Part shown: positions 3,915-7,526 of the stretch, piece after piece | How the letters are laid out: the number at the start of each line of letters is the position of its first letter | Numbering within the stretch: the first letter of the stretch is position 1 | NCBI GenBank assembly: GCA_021826655.1 | Contig: JAKAZC010000129.1 | Location: 1-7,526 of the forward strand | Direction: 5' to 3' | DNA length: 7,526 nt | From: Actinomycetes bacterium | GTDB lineage: Bacteria > Actinomycetota > Acidimicrobiia > Acidimicrobiales > RAAP-2 | The notes under the pieces: model-generated | Told to the model about the DNA's origin: nothing | Databases searched by the model: none | The model's input: only the letters and a program-made list of their open reading frames with translations | Made by a program: the position numbers and the translations under genes

Positions 3915-6900
3915 ATGGGGGGACTGGGGAGCCGAACGCGGGCCGTTGCCCGCCGCTCATGCACGGTGGCCGTCGGGTTGGCCACGCTGGCCTCGGTCGC
4001 CGGCGTCACGGTAGTGGCCGGGCCGCCAGCGGCGATGGCCGCCACGGCCACGGTGGCCACGTGCAGCGGCTCGGGCTCCGGGTCCCTGCCGGCCGCGGTG
4101 GCAGCGGCGTCCCCCGGTGACACGATCGACGTCACCGTGCACTGCACGTCGACGTCCCCCATCGTCCTGACGCAGGCACTGTCGATCACCGGGAACCTGG
4201 CCATCGTGGGCCCGGGTGCGGCCGACCTGTACGTGAGTGGCGGTGGCACCGTCCAGGTGGTGGACGTCTCCTCGGGCGCGACCGTCACCATCTCGGGGAT
4301 GACCATCGAGGACGGCCAGGCCCCGTCCGGATCGAACGGCGGTGGCATCGTCAACGGCGGGTCCCTCACACTGACCGACTGTGTCGTGACCGGCAATCAT
4401 GCCGGCAACGGCAGCAACGGGCTCGCCGGCGCACCCGGCGCTACCGGCCCTGGTGCAGCCGGCGGCGACGGGGGAACCGGCGGATCGGGTGGCGGCATCT
4501 ACGACACGGGGACACTGCACCTCGTCGACAGCACGGTGTCGGGCAACGGCGCCGGCAACGGTGGCAACGGCGGTGCCGGTGGTAACGGCGGAAGTGCCAT
4601 CGCCGCCGGTGCCGGGCCGGCGAATACGGGCGGTGTTGGCGGTGCGGGCGGCAACGGCGCGCCGGGCGGGTCGGGGGGCGGTATCTACGCCACCGGAGCC
4701 GTCACGCTCACGAGCAGCACCGTGGCGGACAACGCAGCCGGCAACGGAGGAAGCGCCGGTAACGGTGGCAACGGTGGCAACGGCCAGGCCGGTACACAGG
4801 GCCTCGCGTCAGGAGCGTCCGGCGGGGCGGGAGGTCCCGGCGGTCCCGGCGGGCTCGGCGGCAGCGGCGCGCCGGGCGGATCGGGTGGCGGCATCTACGG
4901 CACGGGTACCATCACCCTCGCGGCCAGCACCGTGGCGGGGAACCGCGCCGGCAACGGCGGCATCGCCGGCGACAGCGGGAACGGCGGCGACGGCGGTGTC
5001 GGCGGCATGGGGGCGGTCGGGACGGCGGGCCCCGGTGGCAACGGCGGTGGTGGGGGCAACGGCGGTGCCGGCGCGCAGGGCACGGCCGGCGGCGCCGGCG
5101 GCGCCGGCGGTGGCATCTACAGCAGCACCTCCCTCGACGTCCATGACGGGACCCTGTCGGGGAACACCAGCGGCAACGGCGGCGCGGGCGGGAACGGCGG
5201 GAACGGCGGGAACGGCGCGGACGGAGGTGCAGGAGGCGCGGGGGCACCCGGTCAGGCCACCGCCGCGGCGGGTGCCGGCGGAGCCGGCGGCAACGGAGGG
5301 TCGGGAGCGGCAGCCGGAGCCGGTGGCGGCGGGGGCACCGCCGGATCCGGTGGCGCGATCGAGAACGTGGGCAACCTCCAACTGGTCGGGAGCACGGTCG
5401 CAGGCGACGGCGTGGGGCTCCCTGGCCTGCAGGGTGCCAGCGGACTCGATGGCAACGCCGGTGCGGGAGGCGCCGGCGGTCTCGGTGGAACGGCGGCGAC
5501 CGGTGCGGCTGGGGGGGCCGGTGGATCGGGCGGGACCGGCGGATCCGGTGTCGGCTCCGGCAATGGGGGCAACGGTGGCGCCGGCGGCGCGGGCGGTGGT
5601 CCGGTTGCCGGCGACTCGGGTAGCGGGGGCAACGGCGGCGCCGGCGGCGCCGGCGGCGCCGCCGGGCTGCTCGGTGGCGCGGGCGGGTCCGGCGGGACCG
5701 GAGGGCAGGGTGGAGGCGCGGGCGTCGGAGGCCTGGGCGGCGCCGGTGGGATCGGTGGCGCGGGCGGGAGCGGCACGACCTACGGCAACGGAGGCGCCGG
5801 CGGCGCGGGCGGCAACGGCGCGGCCGGTGGTACCAGTCCGACGGGTGCCGGGGGCGCAGGGGGCCTCGGCGGTGCCGGCGGTGTCGGCGGGGCTGGCGGG
5901 TCGCTCGCCGGCGACGGAGGTGCCGGTGGGCTCGGCGGGGTCGGGGGTATCGGTGGCACCGGCGCCAATGACGGGGGCGTCGGGGGCACTGGCGGTGCCG
6001 GTGGGGCCGGCGGTATCAGTTTCGGCGGGAACGGGGGTACTGGCGGAGCCGGTGGATCGGGCGGGTCCGGCGGCAACGGCACCGGCGCCGGAGGGATCGG
6101 CGGCGCCGGAGGGAACGGCGGTGGCGGTGGCAACGGGGGCCCCGTCGTCAATTCCGGGGGAACCGGCGGCTCAGGCGGTCCCGGCGGTGCCGGCGGAAGC
6201 GGCGGCACCGGTACCATCAACGGAGCCAACGGAAGCGCGGGGGCGGCCGGTGTGCCCGGTGTGTTGCTCCCTGCCATCGCTCGAGCCTCGTCGCCCGCTC
6301 CGGGCGCCGGACGAGCCGGAGGTCACGTGGCTGGCGGCACGACCCGCGTGGCGCCGCACGCTGCCGGCGGCACCGGCGGGGGGATCGACAACGCCGGCAC
6401 GGCCACCCTCGAAGCGGACATCCTGGCTGACTCGCCGTCGTCCAATTGCGGGGGAGCCGCTCCCACGGACGGCGGGTACAACGTCGCCGACGACAGCACC
6501 TGTGCGCTCTCGGCACCGGGTGTATCGGGGAGCCTGTCCGGCCAGACCGACGCGGCGATAGGGCTGGGCCTCCTGGCCTCGAACGGTGGTCCCACCCAGA
6601 CGCAGGCCATCAGCCCGTCCAGTGTGGCCGCCGGCCTGGTGCCGAAGGCCGCCTGCGGCACCACCGACCAGCGCGGCGTCCCCCGCCTCGAGCCGCCCTC
6701 ATCGACGACGTGCGACGCGGGCGCCTTCGAGCTGGCACCGCCCGACATCACCGGGCTCGGCCCGTCCCCCGCCGCCACCGGCGCAACGGTGACGCTCAGC
6801 GGCTACGGCTTCACCCTCGTCGGCACCGTCGATGTGAGCGGTGCCGCCACGCCGTTCGCCGTGGTCTCCGACACGCAGATCACCTTCGTCGTGCCGAGCG

Positions 6901-7526
6901 GTTCGGGCACGGTCCCCGTCAAGGTCGTGAACCCCGACGGCACCAGCAATACCGTCACCTTCACCTACGACACCGCGCCGGCCGTCACCGGGCAACCGGC
7001 CGGCCAGACGGTCGCCGCCGGCCAGCCCGCCATGTTCACCGTCGCCTGTTCGGGCGCGCCCGCACCGACCATCCAGTGGCAGACCTCCACTGACGGCGGG
7101 GCCAGCTGGAGCGACATCGCCGGTGCCACGTCGTCGACCCTGACCATCGCGGCCGTCCCGGCCACCGACAACGGCGATCGCTACCGGGCCGTCTGCACCA
7201 TCGCCGGCTCCAGCGTGACGAGCAACGCGGCCACCCTCACCGTGCTCGGCCGGTACTGGTTGGTCACCGGCGATGCCGGCGTCTTCACGTTCGGCGGGGC
7301 CCGCTCCTACGGGCCGGTCTCCGGTTCGCCCGTGGGCTCCGTGGTCGGCATGGCCGCCACCCCCGACGGCGCGGGGTACTGGATGGCGACCGCTGACGGC
7401 GGTGTCTTCGCTTACGGCGACGCTCACGGTTACGGCTCGGCCGCCGGTCTCCACCTGAACCGGCCGGTCGTCGGCATGGCCGCCACCCCCGACGGCGGGG
7501 GCTACTGGCTGGTCGGTTCCGACGGC
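3915..7526 (+). CDS. Secreted modular beta-helix/PGRS-like glycine-rich surface protein with TIG, Ig-like and YWLV-repeat domains (3' end outside window)
   Basis: The frame is open for 1204 codons with no stop and continues past the right edge. Residues 1-42 look like a Sec signal peptide (basic start with Arg13-Arg14, hydrophobic 17-36, cleavage likely after AMA at 42). Residues 50-165 resemble the CSLREAI-type start of right-handed beta-helix surface proteins (Cys50, GDTIDV, TVTISGMTI). Rungs of the form GGGIY-x-TGTLTL-x-x-STV-x-GN recur with their Ile at 145, 195, 257, 327, 401, 482 and 824, separated by PGRS-like inserts rich in GGA, GGN and GGS triplets. A beta-helix C-cap (about 824-940) contains NGGPTQT, DQRGVPR and CDAGAFEL. 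Then come an IPT/TIG domain (about 943-1018), an Ig-like domain (about 1021-1111; Cys1045, Trp1055, Cys1094) and 41-42-residue repeats from 1114 (YWLV/GVFxFG). There is no mycobacterial PE domain. Residues 162-782 contain one Arg and no Lys. A role in cell-surface adhesion or matrix is inference. Confidence 0.87.
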   Translation, partial: MGGLGSRTRAVARRSCTVAVGLATLASVAGVTVVAGPPAAMAATATVATCSGSGSGSLPAAVAAASPGDTIDVTVHCTSTSPIVLTQALSITGNLAIVGPGAADLYVSGGGTVQVVDVSSGATVTISGMTIEDGQAPSGSNGGGIVNGGSLTLTDCVVTGNHAGNGSNGLAGAPGATGPGAAGGDGGTGGSGGGIYDTGTLHLVDSTVSGNGAGNGGNGGAGGNGGSAIAAGAGPANTGGVGGAGGNGAPGGSGGGIYATGAVTLTSSTVADNAAGNGGSAGNGGNGGNGQAGTQGLASGASGGAGGPGGPGGLGGSGAPGGSGGGIYGTGTITLAASTVAGNRAGNGGIAGDSGNGGDGGVGGMGAVGTAGPGGNGGGGGNGGAGAQGTAGGAGGAGGGIYSSTSLDVHDGTLSGNTSGNGGAGGNGGNGGNGADGGAGGAGAPGQATAAAGAGGAGGNGGSGAAAGAGGGGGTAGSGGAIENVGNLQLVGSTVAGDGVGLPGLQGASGLDGNAGAGGAGGLGGTAATGAAGGAGGSGGTGGSGVGSGNGGNGGAGGAGGGPVAGDSGSGGNGGAGGAGGAAGLLGGAGGSGGTGGQGGGAGVGGLGGAGGIGGAGGSGTTYGNGGAGGAGGNGAAGGTSPTGAGGAGGLGGAGGVGGAGGSLAGDGGAGGLGGVGGIGGTGANDGGVGGTGGAGGAGGISFGGNGGTGGAGGSGGSGGNGTGAGGIGGAGGNGGGGGNGGPVVNSGGTGGSGGPGGAGGSGGTGTINGANGSAGAAGVPGVLLPAIARASSPAPGAGRAGGHVAGGTTRVAPHAAGGTGGGIDNAGTATLEADILADSPSSNCGGAAPTDGGYNVADDSTCALSAPGVSGSLSGQTDAAIGLGLLASNGGPTQTQAISPSSVAAGLVPKAACGTTDQRGVPRLEPPSSTTCDAGAFELAPPDITGLGPSPAATGATVTLSGYGFTLVGTVDVSGAATPFAVVSDTQITFVVPSGSGTVPVKVVNPDGTSNTVTFTYDTAPAVTGQPAGQTVAAGQPAMFTVACSGAPAPTIQWQTSTDGGASWSDIAGATSSTLTIAAVPATDNGDRYRAVCTIAGSSVTSNAATLTVLGRYWLVTGDAGVFTFGGARSYGPVSGSPVGSVVGMAATPDGAGYWMATADGGVFAYGDAHGYGSAAGLHLNRPVVGMAATPDGGGYWLVGSDG
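5188..5217 (+). repeat. Three tandem 9-bp units (GCGGGAACG) in the glycine-rich tract
   Basis: Three perfect copies plus three matching bases encode a Gly-Gly-Asn run. Slippage here would change insert length by one triplet of residues without breaking the frame. Confidence 0.75.
5634..5660 (+). repeat. Three tandem 9-bp units (GGCGGCGCC) in the glycine-rich tract
   Basis: Three perfect copies encode Gly-Gly-Ala three times. Each unit contains the palindrome GGCGCC, which makes the tract prone to folding and slippage; length changes would stay in frame. Confidence 0.75.
7254..7526 (+). repeat. 41-42-residue YWLV/GVFxFGDA repeats, start of a C-terminal repeat domain
   Basis: Repeat units begin at the Tyr codons 7254, 7377 and 7503, spaced 41 and 42 residues apart. 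Each reads YW-(L/M)-x, then GVFxFG or GVFAYG, a YG turn, and VVGMAATPDG. A perfect 28-bp direct repeat (7344-7371 and 7470-7497, 126 bp apart) encodes the VGMAATPDG part, so these two units duplicated or were homogenised recently. The aromatic/glycine pattern resembles a beta-propeller. The third unit is cut by the window edge and more copies probably follow. Confidence 0.8.

Larger units (their letters stand above)
4398..6260 (+). repeat. PGRS-like glycine-rich repeat tract interrupted by beta-helix rungs
   Basis: This covers about residues 162-782 of the surface protein. Glycine is about 55% in a hand-counted 40-residue sample (453 onward in the tract style GG-x-GG-x), the rest mostly Ala, Asn, Ser and Thr. 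Five rungs interrupt it (Ile codons at 4497, 4683, 4893, 5115 and 5358), after which it runs unbroken to about 6240. Glycine codons are mixed (GGC, GGT, GGG, GGA), so the repeat is well kept in protein but blurred in DNA, suggesting an old repeat under protein-level selection. Confidence 0.85.

Noticed and set aside
5430..6240. CRISPR-like or satellite DNA array in the glycine-rich region
   Set aside because: The periodicity is in codons (GG-x triplets) with mixed synonymous usage, there are no constant repeats with unique spacers, and the frame stays open throughout.
4398..6260. Collagen-like Gly-X-Y protein
   Set aside because: The pattern is GG-x with Ala, Asn, Ser and Thr and little proline, not Gly-Pro-x triplets.
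4685..6277. Long proline-rich open frames on the minus strand (for example 5252-5776 and 5780-6277)
   Set aside because: They are the complement of GGN/GGC glycine codons (CCN reads proline). They have no plausible ribosome site or family resemblance and lie wholly inside the plus-strand surface-protein gene.
4399..6561. 720-codon Arg/Ala/Pro-rich plus-strand open frame
   Set aside because: It is out of frame with the 3915 gene, has low-complexity composition imposed by the glycine codons, and shows no signal peptide or domain. The frame starting at 3915 contains recognisable domains on both sides of the glycine tract.

Overview
The window is high-GC DNA (almost every third codon position is G or C). 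It looks like an actinomycete, and the best guess is the class Acidimicrobiia or a close relative. Two things suggest this. One is a minus-strand ArsR / [NiFe]-hydrogenase-like cluster in the same order as the Mycobacterium tuberculosis Rv0081-Rv0083 locus. The other is a large secreted glycine-rich protein ending in YWLV/GVFxFGDA repeats of a kind I associate with actinobacterial surface proteins. The taxonomic call is inference from gene content.

Layout. Minus strand, 1-1591: a cysteine-free ArsR-type regulator (1220-1591, GTG start with a strong Shine-Dalgarno), then after a 131-bp gap holding a hairpin and an 18-bp dyad, a HycG/NuoB-family electron-transfer small subunit (594-1088), then 2 bp later the first 197 residues of a HyfB-type membrane antiporter subunit (1-591, runs off the left edge). 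Together these are the start of a membrane-bound group-4 hydrogenase or formate-hydrogenlyase-like operon. The catalytic large subunit and remaining membrane subunits should lie to the left of the window.

Plus strand, 1867-3809: a two-gene unit with a 4-bp ATGA overlap. It encodes an acetoacetate-decarboxylase-superfamily protein with the Pro-Lys-Lys active-site motif and an acyl-CoA dehydrogenase with its catalytic Glu. It diverges from the ArsR gene across a 275-bp intergenic region. The two enzymes plausibly act in one carbon-compound pathway, which I cannot name.

Plus strand, 3915-7526: one uninterrupted reading frame of at least 1204 codons that runs off the right edge. It encodes a secreted modular protein: signal peptide, CSLREAI-like beta-helix start, a series of beta-helix rungs separated by PGRS-like glycine-rich inserts that become steadily longer (about 28, 40, 48, 52, 59, then 320 residues), a beta-helix C-cap, an IPT/TIG domain, an Ig-like domain with its Cys-Trp-Cys core, and a 41-42-residue repeat domain. 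The rung/insert architecture is the most unusual thing here. The long proline-rich minus-strand and arginine-rich plus-strand open frames over 4399-6561 are composition shadows of this gene.
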